From JAICWP01 sp035278025 (GTDB taxonomy: Bacteria > Acidobacteriota > Terriglobia > Terriglobales > Acidobacteriaceae), in the NCBI GenBank assembly GCA_035278025.1, contig DATEJK010000016.1, positions 1-64,000 on the forward strand: a stretch of DNA of 64,000 bases. Direction: 5' to 3'. The translations under genes and the position numbers were made by a program. The notes beneath the pieces are model-generated. The model did not search any database. It worked only from the letters and a program-made list of their open reading frames with translations, and was not told the DNA's origin. Shown in pieces: positions 1-8,191 of this stretch (the first letter of the stretch is position 1; each line of letters starts with the position of its first letter).

Positions 1-1
1 G

Positions 2-145
2 CTGTGGATACCGCCCGCGCCCGAGCTGCTGTTGCCCATTCTCGAAATCGTGCCCCTGCAGCTTTTGGCCTACCACATCGCCGTGCGCCGCGGCTGCGAC
101 GTGGACCAGCCCCGGAACCTGGCCAAATCGGTGACCGTGGAATAA
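2..145 (+). CDS. glmS: Glutamine-fructose-6-phosphate aminotransferase, C-terminal end (partial)
   Basis: The first 47 codons read in frame up to the TAA at 143-145 and match the end of GlmS, the enzyme that makes glucosamine-6-phosphate from fructose-6-phosphate and glutamine. Visible are the conserved LQLLAYHIAVRRG helix of the second isomerase (SIS) domain and the closing DVDQPRNLAKSVTVE, which is nearly invariant in GlmS. The 5' part lies outside the window, so nothing can be said about the amidotransferase domain or a start. GlmU, a later enzyme of the same UDP-GlcNAc pathway, lies about 26 kb downstream, so the two are not in one operon here. Confidence 0.93.
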   Translation: MWIPPAPELLLPILEIVPLQLLAYHIAVRRGCDVDQPRNLAKSVTVE

Positions 146-189
146 GTAGCCATCGGTGCGTACGCCCGAGCTCGTCAACGCTGCCGGAA

Positions 190-217
190 TTGAAGGTTGA
201 GAATTGACAACTAGAAT
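190..217 (+). promoter_or_regulatory. Possible sigma-70-type promoter for sat-cysC
   Basis: TTGAAG (190-195) and TAGAAT (212-217) are separated by 16 bases in the only gap between glmS and sat-cysC. The -10 box matches the consensus at five of six positions and the -35 box at four. A better -35 (TTGACA, 204-209) lies inside this stretch but has no partner -10. Assignment is by eye only. Confidence 0.3.
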
Positions 218-317
218 CGAATCACGTTTGGCCGGGTCGCATTCACAAGTTTTTCCGCGCCCTCGGCGTCTTGGCGGTAAAAAATTAAGAACGTATTCAT
301 AATCCCAGGAGGCGAAA

Positions 318-2102
318 TTGACATCCCAGCACAACTCGTCCGTGGCTAATCGCGTCGCGACTGACAAAAGCACTTCTCACCTGAATCCACCCCATGGCGG
401 CACGCTTGTTGATTTGATGGTCACGGAAGAACGCAAATCGGAGCTGCGCGCCTCCTCGCGCGACTGGCTCTCCTGGGACCTCACGGCCCGGCAGATATGC
501 GACCTCGAATTGCTGCTGAACGGCGGCTTCTCCCCTTTGCGCAGTTTTTTGGGCCAGAAAGATTACGAATCGGTTTGCAGCAACATGCGTCTGGCGGATG
601 GGACCATCTGGCCCATGCCCATCATGCTCGACGTGAATGGAGAATTTGCCCGCCAACTGAAGCCCGGCCAGAGCATTGCCTTGCGGGACCCCGAAGGCGT
701 GATGCTGGCGGCGCTGCATATTACCGAGATTTGGCAGCCCAATTTGCTGTCGGAAGCGGAATCGGTATTCGGAACCACCAATCCCGAACATCCCGGCGTC
801 GGTTATCTGGTGGAGAAAGTGCAACCCTATTACGTAAGCGGCCGGCTGGAAGGCGTGCAGCTTCCCACACACTATGATTTTCGCTCTCTGCGGCTTACGC
901 CCGCGGAACTGCGCGCCGAGTTTAGCCGCCTGGGATGGAAGCGCATTGTCGCCTTCCAGACCCGCAACCCCATGCATCGCGCTCATTTTGAGCTGACTCT
1001 GCGGGCCGCCAAGGGCGTAGAAGCCAATTTGTTGGTACATCCTTCGGTGGGCATGACCAAACCCGGCGATGTGGACCATTACACCCGCGTGCGCTGCTAT
1101 CAGTCCATTCTGCCGCACTATCCCAAGAACACCGCCAAGCTGGCGCTGCTGGGCCTGGCGATGCGCATGGGCGGGCCGCGCGAATGCGTATGGCACGCCA
1201 TCATCCGCAAGAACCACGGCTGCTCGCACCTGATTGTGGGTCGTGACCATGCCGGCCCAGGCAAGGACACCTCAGGCAAGCCTTTCTATGGGCCTTACGA
1301 CGCCCAGCAGTTGCTCGCCAAGCACGAAACCGAACTGGGCATGGGCATGCTGCCCTTTAACATGATGGTGTACGTGGAAGACCTGGACACCTACGTGCCC
1401 GAAGGCGAAGTGCCGGCAGGAATGCGCTCGCTGAGTATTTCCGGAACCGAGCTGCGCCGTCGCCTGGCCGAAGGCCGCGAGATTCCCGCCTGGTTCACCT
1501 TCCCGGAAGTCGCCAAGGAGCTGCGCCGCAGCCACCCGCCGCGCCACAAGCAGGGCTTTACCGTTTTCTTCACCGGGCTCTCGGGCGCCGGCAAGTCCAC
1601 GGTGGCGAACGCGCTCATGGTCAAGTTCCTGGAGGTAGGCGGACGCCCGGTAACCCTGCTGGATGGCGACCTGGTACGCAAGAATCTGTCTTCTGAACTG
1701 GGATTCTCCAAGGAACACCGCGACATCAACATCCGCCGCATCGGCTTTGTAGCTTCGGAAATCACCAAGAACGGGGGCATCGCCATCTGCGCGCCGATTG
1801 CACCCTTCGACAACGTCCGTAAGGAAGTCCGCCGCGTGGTGGAACCGGGCGGCGGCTTCATCCTGGTGCACGTCGCCACTCCGCTGGAAGTTTGCGAGCA
1901 ACGCGATCGCAAGGGGCTTTACGCTAAAGCGCGGGCCGGATTGGTGAAGCAGTTCACCGGCATTTCCGATCCTTACGATCTCCCCGCCGATGCCGATGTG
2001 GTCATCAACACGACTGAGACTACGCCCGATGAGGCGGCGCAGGAAATTCTGCTCCATCTGGAGCGGGAAGGTTATATCGGCGGCAATTCGGATGCGGCCT
2101 AG
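318..2102 (+). CDS. cysC (sat-cysC fusion): Bifunctional sulfate adenylyltransferase / adenylylsulfate kinase
   Basis: A 594-residue cytosolic fusion that makes APS from sulfate and ATP, then phosphorylates it to PAPS. Residues about 25-400 are ATP sulfurylase: the nucleotide-binding QTRNPMHRAH is at 214-223 and GRDHAGPG at 308-315. Residues about 413-585 are APS kinase with P-loop GLSGAGKST at 420-428. The start is TTG 318, placed 5 bases after an excellent AGGAGG (307-312). No in-frame start of better quality precedes the conserved region. The next gene, cysQ, follows after 52 bases and removes PAP, the by-product of PAPS use, so both probably act together in assimilation or sulfation. A standalone Sat or CysC is excluded because both complete domains lie in one frame. 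Confidence 0.95.
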   Translation: MTSQHNSSVANRVATDKSTSHLNPPHGGTLVDLMVTEERKSELRASSRDWLSWDLTARQICDLELLLNGGFSPLRSFLGQKDYESVCSNMRLADGTIWPMPIMLDVNGEFARQLKPGQSIALRDPEGVMLAALHITEIWQPNLLSEAESVFGTTNPEHPGVGYLVEKVQPYYVSGRLEGVQLPTHYDFRSLRLTPAELRAEFSRLGWKRIVAFQTRNPMHRAHFELTLRAAKGVEANLLVHPSVGMTKPGDVDHYTRVRCYQSILPHYPKNTAKLALLGLAMRMGGPRECVWHAIIRKNHGCSHLIVGRDHAGPGKDTSGKPFYGPYDAQQLLAKHETELGMGMLPFNMMVYVEDLDTYVPEGEVPAGMRSLSISGTELRRRLAEGREIPAWFTFPEVAKELRRSHPPRHKQGFTVFFTGLSGAGKSTVANALMVKFLEVGGRPVTLLDGDLVRKNLSSELGFSKEHRDINIRRIGFVASEITKNGGIAICAPIAPFDNVRKEVRRVVEPGGGFILVHVATPLEVCEQRDRKGLYAKARAGLVKQFTGISDPYDLPADADVVINTTETTPDEAAQEILLHLEREGYIGGNSDAA

Positions 2103-2154
2103 AGGCGCGCACCCCTGCAGGCGGCACTCCAACCTTTGCGCATAGGAGAGCTTT

Positions 2155-2967
2155 TTGACGGATCTGTCCCCTGAATCTGTGGTACTTGCCCGTATTCAAG
2201 CTGCACTGGATCGCGCCGCTTCCGTGCTCAGCCGATTCACGCCCGGTGCCATGGAGGTACAGTACAAAGCCCGCCACGACCCGGTCACGGAAGCCGACCG
2301 CGCTTTGGACGACGCACTGCGCACGCTTCTTCTCCAGGATGGTGAAGGGTGGCTCTCCGAGGAAACCGCGGATGACCTGGCGCGCTTGAACAAGCAAGGG
2401 GTATGGGTAGTTGATCCCCTGGACGGCACGAAAGAGTTTGTGCAGGGCATTCCGGAATGGTGCGTTTCGATCGCCTGGGTGCTCGATGGCGAGGCCATAG
2501 CCGGCGGCATCCTGAATCCCGCTACCGGTGAAACTTTCCTGGGCTCCCGCAGCACCGGGGTGAAACGCAATGGCGTGCCGGCGCGGGTGAGTCCTCGCAA
2601 GGAACTGCCTGGCGCGCTGGTGCTGGGCAGCCGCAGCGAATTCAAGCGCGGGGAATGGAAGCCGTTTCAGGACGGTTCGATAGTGCTGCGCCCCGTCGGC
2701 TCGGTGGCCTACAAGCTGGCGCTGGTTGCTGCCGGCCTGGCTGACGCCACTTGGACGCTGGTTCCCAAGCATGAGTGGGATGTAGCCGCGGGAACCGCGC
2801 TGGTGCAGGCTGCCGGCGGAGTGGTGCAAAACCTGGATGGCTCTCCAGTCTCCTTCAATGCTCGTAAGCCCTGGCTGCCGGGACTGATTGCCGCAGGTCC
2901 CGATCTGTATCCTGAAATCTCACGCCTGCTCCGGATTCCGTCATCCGCCGGTATTGCCGCCCGCTAA
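2155..2967 (+). CDS. cysQ: 3'(2'),5'-bisphosphate nucleotidase, inositol monophosphatase family
   Basis: A 270-residue member of the Mg-dependent inositol monophosphatase superfamily. The metal-binding signature VVDPLDGTKEF lies near residues 83-93, and the second signature, HEWDVAAGTALVQAAGG, near residues 206-222 binds metal through the Asp. In this superfamily CysQ hydrolyses PAP to AMP. Its position directly behind sat-cysC supports that role over inositol phosphatase. The start is TTG 2155, preceded by TAGGAGAG at the right distance. It ends 20 bases from the convergent amidohydrolase gene, with no visible terminator between them. Confidence 0.87.
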   Translation: MTDLSPESVVLARIQAALDRAASVLSRFTPGAMEVQYKARHDPVTEADRALDDALRTLLLQDGEGWLSEETADDLARLNKQGVWVVDPLDGTKEFVQGIPEWCVSIAWVLDGEAIAGGILNPATGETFLGSRSTGVKRNGVPARVSPRKELPGALVLGSRSEFKRGEWKPFQDGSIVLRPVGSVAYKLALVAAGLADATWTLVPKHEWDVAAGTALVQAAGGVVQNLDGSPVSFNARKPWLPGLIAAGPDLYPEISRLLRIPSSAGIAAR

Positions 2968-2987
2968 TCCCCCCGGCAAGGAACGGA

Positions 2988-3830
2988 TCACGCCGGCCAG
3001 ATGCCCAGTGCGGTCTTGCTCAGAATCTGTTCCTTGGTTGCCGGGCTTAACGGTAAGGCCCGAAAATCCTCCAGATTCTTCTTCACGTCGGGCACGCCCG
3101 GGCCGGGCCAGTCAGTGCCGAACAGGGTCTTGGTCGCGATTTCCTCCAGGCGGGGGAAGTACTTGAGCAGCGTCTTGGGAGGGATGCCACTGATGTCCAG
3201 ATAAACATTAGGGTGACGGCGCACCAGAAAAAACGCAGTGTTCATCCACAGCGGCCGCCCGCCATGGGCCAGAAGTATCTTCAGCTTCGGGAAATCCACC
3301 GCCACGTCGTCAATGTAGATAGGATCGCCGTACCTGTTGCGCGCGCCAGGAAAAATTGAGGTCCCCGTGTGAAACATCACCGGAATGCCGTTGGCCTCGG
3401 CGGCACGGTAGATGATCTCCAGCTCCTTGACTCCCTGCTGGTACTCGTTGGGATAGAGCAACTGGTGGGGTGGATGAATCTTGATCATGCGGATGCCCAG
3501 GCGGATGATCTGCTCCACGTCGGCCAGCACATTGGTGGTGTGGCGGGGGTGCAGGCTGCCGCACGGAATAAGCCGGCGTGGATCGGCCTTAACATAGCCG
3601 GCAACAAATTCGTTCACATCTGAAGTAAAGCCGATGATCTCCGGCGCCACATAGTTGATAAGTACGGCGCGATCTACGCCGCAGTCGTCAAGGTATTTGA
3701 GGAACGCCTGAGGGGAGCGGCAGAACTCCACGATCTGGGCGAAATTCGACCGCTGCTTCTGCATCAGCGCCAGCGCCCCCGGCTTGAACATCTCGATGGG
3801 CTGGATGTGGATGTGGCAGTCGGTGATCAA
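2988..3830 (-). CDS. Amidohydrolase-2 family metal-dependent hydrolase or decarboxylase
   Basis: A 280-residue TIM-barrel protein of the amidohydrolase-2 family, which includes ACMSD and resorcylate decarboxylases. The N-terminal metal motif DCHIH gives H6 and H8. Further likely ligands are H154 (VMFHTG), H189 (LLAHGG) and D240 (FGTDWPGPG). Family members remove carboxyl groups from, or hydrolyse, small cyclic or aromatic acids. The substrate cannot be read from the sequence. It is the last gene of the aryl-CoA cluster and is separated from the FAD subunit gene by a 79-base repeat-bearing spacer, so a role on an aromatic or ring-cleavage intermediate is an inference from context. Confidence 0.8.
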   Translation of the reverse strand: MITDCHIHIQPIEMFKPGALALMQKQRSNFAQIVEFCRSPQAFLKYLDDCGVDRAVLINYVAPEIIGFTSDVNEFVAGYVKADPRRLIPCGSLHPRHTTNVLADVEQIIRLGIRMIKIHPPHQLLYPNEYQQGVKELEIIYRAAEANGIPVMFHTGTSIFPGARNRYGDPIYIDDVAVDFPKLKILLAHGGRPLWMNTAFFLVRRHPNVYLDISGIPPKTLLKYFPRLEEIATKTLFGTDWPGPGVPDVKKNLEDFRALPLSPATKEQILSKTALGIWPA

Positions 3831-3840
3831 AGTCAGCCGC

Positions 3841-3912
3841 CGGCTACAAGCCTTTTAGCTGCCAGCTGGAAGCCAGAAGCTGAAAGGTTTTCCTTCGTGT
3901 CCTTTGTGGTTA
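3841..3912. repeat. Intergenic repeat words (AGCTT-type plus TTCGTGTCCTTTGTGG-type)
   Basis: The spacer between two cluster genes holds degenerate words (AGCTGCCAGCTGGAAGCC, 3858-3875) followed by TCCTTCGTGTCCTTTGTGG (3891-3909). The second word recurs at 14051-14071 and 57093-57113, and in reverse complement at 13885-13906 and 56971-56993. Confidence 0.7.
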
Positions 3913-4893
3913 AGACTTAAATGCCTGCTGTAATGCTCGCCTGGTAAAGACCCGTATCATCTCGCGCCGATACTCCGGTGTCAAAGCGGAAGTGGTAAGC
4001 GGCTTGGCGGCGCGAGCGGCCAGCTCGCCCGCTTGCTCCGCCGAAACTTCATCCAGTGTCCGGCCGGCGAGAACCTCGCGGATTCCTTTGACCAGCACGG
4101 GAGCTGCATTCACCGCTGTGAGCGCAATGCGAGCATCCTCAACATGTCCGTTGCTGCGACGCAAGGCCACGGCTACGCCGGCCAGCGGGTAATCAATGGA
4201 GCCGCGGATGCGCAGCTTGCGGTAGGCCCCACGCCAGTCTGCAGACGACTGCGGCAGCCAGATGCGCGTGAGCAGTTCGTTTTTCTCCAGCTTGCGATAG
4301 TTGTCACCAACGCCGGTATAGAAATCGCCCAGGCGAAGCCGGCGCGTACCCGCAGGGCCCGCGATTTCGATTTCGGCCTCCAGGCAGAGCAGCGCCGGAG
4401 GTGAGTCGCCGGAGAAGGCCGCCCAGCAGGTATCGCCGCCGGGAGCCACGTGGCAGATATTGCCATCCTTTTTGATACAGAAGCCGCAGCCCTTGCGCCA
4501 GGTAAGCGACTGGTTGTACCAGAGACAGCGGGTGTCCAGGCAGATGTTTCCGCCCAGCGTCCCCATATTGCGCAGAATGGGCGAAGCCACGGTCGCGGCA
4601 GCCTCTACCAGCACCGGGTAGTGCTGCCTCAGGAAGTCGGAGTGTTCGACTTCGGTGAGCGTGGTCAGAGCACCGATTTCCACCTCACTACGCGATTGTG
4701 GCCGTATGCCGCGCAGCTCGCCAAGGCCGCGAATATCGAGCACGTACGGCGGCGCGAACAGCTTCTGCCGCATGGACGGAACCAGGTCGGTACCGCCCGC
4801 GATTACCTGAACATCAGGCGCATGCTTAGCCAAAAGCTCAACCGCTTCGGCCACTGTACGCGGGCGCAGCAGCTTGAATTCCGGCAGGCTCAA
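3910..4893 (-). CDS. hcrB: 4-hydroxybenzoyl-CoA reductase-type FAD subunit with [4Fe-4S] insertion
   Basis: A 327-residue FAD-binding subunit of a xanthine-dehydrogenase-family molybdenum enzyme. The FAD motif IAGGTDL is at 31-37 and the second motif NMGTLGGNI at 109-117. The key feature is an insertion at about 118-156 with cysteines C118, C123, C136, C139, C147 and C156. C123, C139, C147 and C156 have the spacing known for the extra [4Fe-4S] cluster of HcrB from Thauera aromatica, which is absent from ordinary xanthine dehydrogenases. The stop overlaps nothing, but the start ATG overlaps the end of hcrA by 4 bases (ATGA), indicating translational coupling. Together with the next two genes it should form the alpha-beta-gamma reductase that dehydroxylates 4-hydroxybenzoyl-CoA or a close analogue. 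Confidence 0.85.
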   Translation of the reverse strand: MSLPEFKLLRPRTVAEAVELLAKHAPDVQVIAGGTDLVPSMRQKLFAPPYVLDIRGLGELRGIRPQSRSEVEIGALTTLTEVEHSDFLRQHYPVLVEAAATVASPILRNMGTLGGNICLDTRCLWYNQSLTWRKGCGFCIKKDGNICHVAPGGDTCWAAFSGDSPPALLCLEAEIEIAGPAGTRRLRLGDFYTGVGDNYRKLEKNELLTRIWLPQSSADWRGAYRKLRIRGSIDYPLAGVAVALRRSNGHVEDARIALTAVNAAPVLVKGIREVLAGRTLDEVSAEQAGELAARAAKPLTTSALTPEYRREMIRVFTRRALQQAFKS

Positions 4894-7493
4894 TCCTCAC
4901 CCCCGGCACCTTCCTGCTGCCCGGCGACGGCGGGGTCAAGCGGATGCCGCCGCGGGCCTTTACCCTTGAACCATAGCGCGCCGCCGTGCTCGCGGAAGCG
5001 CACAGGAGTGGTGGGGTCCACGCCTTCCGTAAGGTTCAGCTTCTTGGCCTTCTTCTGAGCCCGCAAGGCGGCGAGCACGCGCTCGGGCGTGAACGGAGCC
5101 TCGCGCAGGCGGATGCCGACCGCGTCGTAAATCGCGTTAGCGATGGCGGGAATAGTCGCGGCCAGCGACCCTTCGCTGCACTCCTTGGCGCCGAAGGGGC
5201 CTTCGGGGTCAATGCTCTCCACGATGAAAGGCTCGATTTCAGGCGACTCGACCGATGACGGGCTCCGGTACTCCAGCAGGCCCGGGTTCATGAGCATGCC
5301 GTCTTTCCACAGCATTTCTTCCTGCAGCGCCTGACCCAGGCCCATCCACACCGAACCGATAATCTGCCCTTCAACAGACACGGGGTTGAGGGCGCGTCCG
5401 CAGTCGTGCGCCGCCCACATCTTGTGCACCGTGACCTCGCCCGTTTCCTCATCCACGCTGACTTCCGCCACCTGCGCGGAGTAAGAGTAAGCCGGCGAGG
5501 GCCCCACGCCCGCGCCCTTGAATTTGCCGCCGCGGGCGTCCAGGGAAGGAGCATAGGAACCGGTGCCGGTGAGCGCGCCATGAAAATCAATGGCTGCCAC
5601 CACCGCTTCTTCAAAGCTCATCCAGTCCTTGGGGCCTTCCTCCTTGCGCTTCTGCTGCAGCGAGCCGCGCAGAATCTGGCCCTCCACGTGGCCGCTGACG
5701 GATGCATTTGCAGCGCCTTCGCCTTCGCCCGCGGCACTTGAACTCTTACTCGCTTTGCTGACTTTGTCGTTGCTGAAGACCAGGTCTTCCGGCGCGCAAT
5801 TCATCTTGCCGGCGGCGGCGCTGGCAAGCTGTTTGCGAATCTCCTCAGCCGCGCGCAGCGTGGCATTGCCCGCCATCATAGTCACGCGACTGGAGTAGGA
5901 ACCAATGTCAATGGGCGTAAGATCAGTGTCAGCGGCCACCACCCGCACCCGCGAGAGCACGCAGCCCAGCACCTCCGCCGCCACCTGCGCGGTCATGGTG
6001 TCGGAACCCTGGCCAATTTCGGAAGCGCCGGTGTACACCACCACGCCGCCGTCGCGGTCCACTTTGATGTTGACCGTGGAGTGCGGCATATCGGAGCGGA
6101 TAATAGAGTTGGCCGCTCCACTCACGTAGTGACTGCAGCCCATCCCCAGGCCCCGCCCGCGTCCCAGCGTGCCATGGCGCTCCCGCCAGCGGGAGGCCTC
6201 CGCCACCTTCTCTACGCATTCCGGCAGACCGTAGCTGAGCACCCGCAGGTTGTTAACGGTTATGCAGGGCGGTTTGAGAAAGTTCTGCTGCCTCACTTCA
6301 CGCGGGTCAAGTTTGAGCGCGGCGCAGATTTCATCCAGTTGTGACTCAAAAGCAAAGCGCACGTTGACCGTGCCGTGCCCGCGCATGGCGCCGCAAGCGG
6401 GCTTGTTGGTCAGCACACGGTACCCGTCGTAGGCGACGTTGGGAATGTCGTAGATGGCACCCAGCAGCGCGCCGGAATAAAGGATGGTGACCGGCCCGTA
6501 GGAGCAGTAGGCCCCGCCGTCCTGCACCACGCGGGCGCGCACGGCCACCATGCTGCCGTCGTTCTTCACGCCCGTCTTCAGGTCCACGATGGTGCGGGGG
6601 CGTCCGCGATGAGCCCAAAAAACCTCTTCCCGCGTGTAGGTGATCTTCACCGGGTGCTTGGCGGCGCGCGCGGCGATAGCGGCGATGATTTCCAGCGGGA
6701 TGACTTCGCTCTTCCCTCCAAAACCACCGCCCACGAGAGGCTTGATGACGCGAATCTGCGCCATCGGCATCTCCAGCACCAGCGAGAGCTTGTGCTGCAG
6801 GTAATAGGGTACCTGGGTGGACGACCACACGGTCAGGCGGCCGCGCTTGCCGGTGTGCGGGTCGAGTTCGAAGCTGGCCAGAGTGGAGTGCGGCTCCATG
6901 GCCGCATGGGTCACCTCGTTGGCAATGTAGCGGGCTTCGTGAACGTAATCGCTCTCGGCAAAGCCCTTCTCCGGGTCCCCAAATACATGGTGGTATGCCT
7001 TTTCGATGTTGTGCGGGCGGCCTTCGTGGATGAACTCGGCCTCCGCCTTCATGGATTGCTCGGGATCGAACCAGGCGGGCAGCAGCTCGTATTCCACGTC
7101 AATCAGCTGCAGCGCCTGCTCAGCGATGGCCTCGGTTTCGGCGGCCACACAGGCGACGTTGTCGCCCACGTAGCGGACCTTGTCCACCGCCAGCGCATGC
7201 TCGTCGTGGCCGATGGGAAGAATGCCGTAGGTAACGGGCGCATCCTGCCCGGTAACAACCGCGGCCACGCCCTCGAGCGCCAGCGCCTTGCTGGTGTCAA
7301 TTCCCTTGATGCGTGCGTGCGGGTAGGGCGAGTGCAGGATCTTGCCGGTCAGCATCCCGGGCACAGAAAGATCGTCGGTGTATTTGCCGGAGCCGGTAGT
7401 CTTCTCGGCCGCATCCACCATGGCGGTGCGGTGGCCGATGATGGAGAAGCGGTTGGCTGGCTGGTCCTTGGTCGTTCGTTGTTCGTTGGCCAT
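4890..7493 (-). CDS. hcrA: 4-hydroxybenzoyl-CoA reductase-type molybdopterin subunit
   Basis: A large molybdopterin-binding subunit of about 867 residues. The two aldehyde-oxidase/xanthine-dehydrogenase domains are clear: VGGGFGGKSEV, the TNKPACGAMRGHG block, WAAHDCGRALNPVSVEGQ and the C-terminal GPFGAKECSEG, which positions the active-site Glu. The GPFGAKE-x-SEG form is the one I associate with HcrA. A Ser/Ala/Gly-rich stretch near residues 585-625 looks like a lineage insertion. The start is uncertain: ATG 7493 is used, but GTG 7523 adds ten residues. The region between is low-complexity and may be spacer repeat rather than gene. The partners are hcrB (4-base overlap) and the Fe-S subunit upstream. 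Another CoA-ester or heteroaromatic hydroxylase remains possible. Confidence 0.85.
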   Translation of the reverse strand: MANEQRTTKDQPANRFSIIGHRTAMVDAAEKTTGSGKYTDDLSVPGMLTGKILHSPYPHARIKGIDTSKALALEGVAAVVTGQDAPVTYGILPIGHDEHALAVDKVRYVGDNVACVAAETEAIAEQALQLIDVEYELLPAWFDPEQSMKAEAEFIHEGRPHNIEKAYHHVFGDPEKGFAESDYVHEARYIANEVTHAAMEPHSTLASFELDPHTGKRGRLTVWSSTQVPYYLQHKLSLVLEMPMAQIRVIKPLVGGGFGGKSEVIPLEIIAAIAARAAKHPVKITYTREEVFWAHRGRPRTIVDLKTGVKNDGSMVAVRARVVQDGGAYCSYGPVTILYSGALLGAIYDIPNVAYDGYRVLTNKPACGAMRGHGTVNVRFAFESQLDEICAALKLDPREVRQQNFLKPPCITVNNLRVLSYGLPECVEKVAEASRWRERHGTLGRGRGLGMGCSHYVSGAANSIIRSDMPHSTVNIKVDRDGGVVVYTGASEIGQGSDTMTAQVAAEVLGCVLSRVRVVAADTDLTPIDIGSYSSRVTMMAGNATLRAAEEIRKQLASAAAGKMNCAPEDLVFSNDKVSKASKSSSAAGEGEGAANASVSGHVEGQILRGSLQQKRKEEGPKDWMSFEEAVVAAIDFHGALTGTGSYAPSLDARGGKFKGAGVGPSPAYSYSAQVAEVSVDEETGEVTVHKMWAAHDCGRALNPVSVEGQIIGSVWMGLGQALQEEMLWKDGMLMNPGLLEYRSPSSVESPEIEPFIVESIDPEGPFGAKECSEGSLAATIPAIANAIYDAVGIRLREAPFTPERVLAALRAQKKAKKLNLTEGVDPTTPVRFREHGGALWFKGKGPRRHPLDPAVAGQQEGAGGED

Positions 7494-7521
7494 TGCCCTG
7501 TCGTTGATGCTTCCGTTGCCC

Positions 7522-7544
7522 ACTCGACTCTTCGTTTGTCGAGT
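7522..7544. repeat. Short inverted repeat between Fe-S and Mo subunit genes
   Basis: ACTCGAC (7522-7528) and GTCGAGT (7538-7544) form a perfect 7-base stem with a 9-base loop in the 50-80 base spacer. It overlaps the alternative GTG start (7523) of the molybdopterin subunit gene, which argues that the ATG at 7493 may be the real start. Confidence 0.5.
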
Positions 7545-7573
7545 TGAAATTCTTCAACACCGGTGATTCGTCA

Positions 7574-8065
7574 TTATCTTGCCGTCGCCATGCCTTTCTG
7601 CTCCGCCTCAATCGCCGACTTGATGGCCTCGTACATCTGGCTGTACCCGGTGCAACGGCACAGATTGCCGCTTAGCGCCTGCTTGATTTCCGCCTCGGTC
7701 GGGTGCGGGTTGTTGGCCAGCAGATATTTCACCGTCATGATGAACCCCGGCGTGCAGTAGCCGCACTGCGCTCCACCCCAGTCGCCATAAGCCTTCTGGA
7801 TAGCGGCCAGGCTGCCGTGCTCGCTCACGCCTTCCACAGTGGTGATTTCCTGCTCCTGGCAGCTGGCCGCCAGAAGCGTGCAGGCGAGCATTGGGATACC
7901 ATCCACCTGGACGGTGCAGGCGCCGCACGAGGAGTCGTCGCAGCCGCGCTTGGAGCCGGTAAGGCGCAGGTCCTCACGCAGCACATCCAGCAGCAGCTTG
8001 CTGGGCTCCACCGCCAGCTCCTGGGTGCGGCCGTTGACGCGAAGCGAGATGAGTTCTTTTTTCAT
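7574..8065 (-). CDS. hcrC: 4-hydroxybenzoyl-CoA reductase-type [2Fe-2S] subunit
   Basis: A 163-residue small subunit with two [2Fe-2S] clusters. The plant-ferredoxin cluster uses C42, C47, C50 and C62 (GCDDSSCGACTV...C). The second uses QCGYCTPG and LCRCTGY with the usual Cx2C...CxC arrangement. It passes electrons between the FAD and molybdopterin subunits. ATG 8065 (MKKELISL) is chosen because the family begins here; the longer frame from 8086 starts inside repeat DNA. It precedes hcrA by about 50-80 bases in the same direction and completes the three-subunit enzyme. Confidence 0.9.
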   Translation of the reverse strand: MKKELISLRVNGRTQELAVEPSKLLLDVLREDLRLTGSKRGCDDSSCGACTVQVDGIPMLACTLLAASCQEQEITTVEGVSEHGSLAAIQKAYGDWGGAQCGYCTPGFIMTVKYLLANNPHPTEAEIKQALSGNLCRCTGYSQMYEAIKSAIEAEQKGMATAR

Positions 8066-8067
8066 GT

Positions 8068-8190
8068 AGCAATTAGTAATTAGCATTTAGACCGTGAACA
8101 GCTAGGTAGCTGACTGGCTGTCTAGCTACATGGCCAACCCGCACGCTCGCGGCCGGCTAAGTGCCAAGTGCTGATTGCTAACTGCTGCTC
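8068..8190. repeat. Inverted intergenic repeat words (GCAATTAGTAATTAGC type)
   Basis: Left words AGCAATTAGTAATTAGC (8068-8084) are mirrored by right words GTGCTGATTGCTAACTGCTG (8168-8187). Between them lies a second set, CAGCTAGGTAGCTGACTGGC (8099-8118). The arms are imperfect. This is the whole spacer between hcrC and the CoA-transferase gene. Confidence 0.6.
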
Positions 8191-8191
8191 T

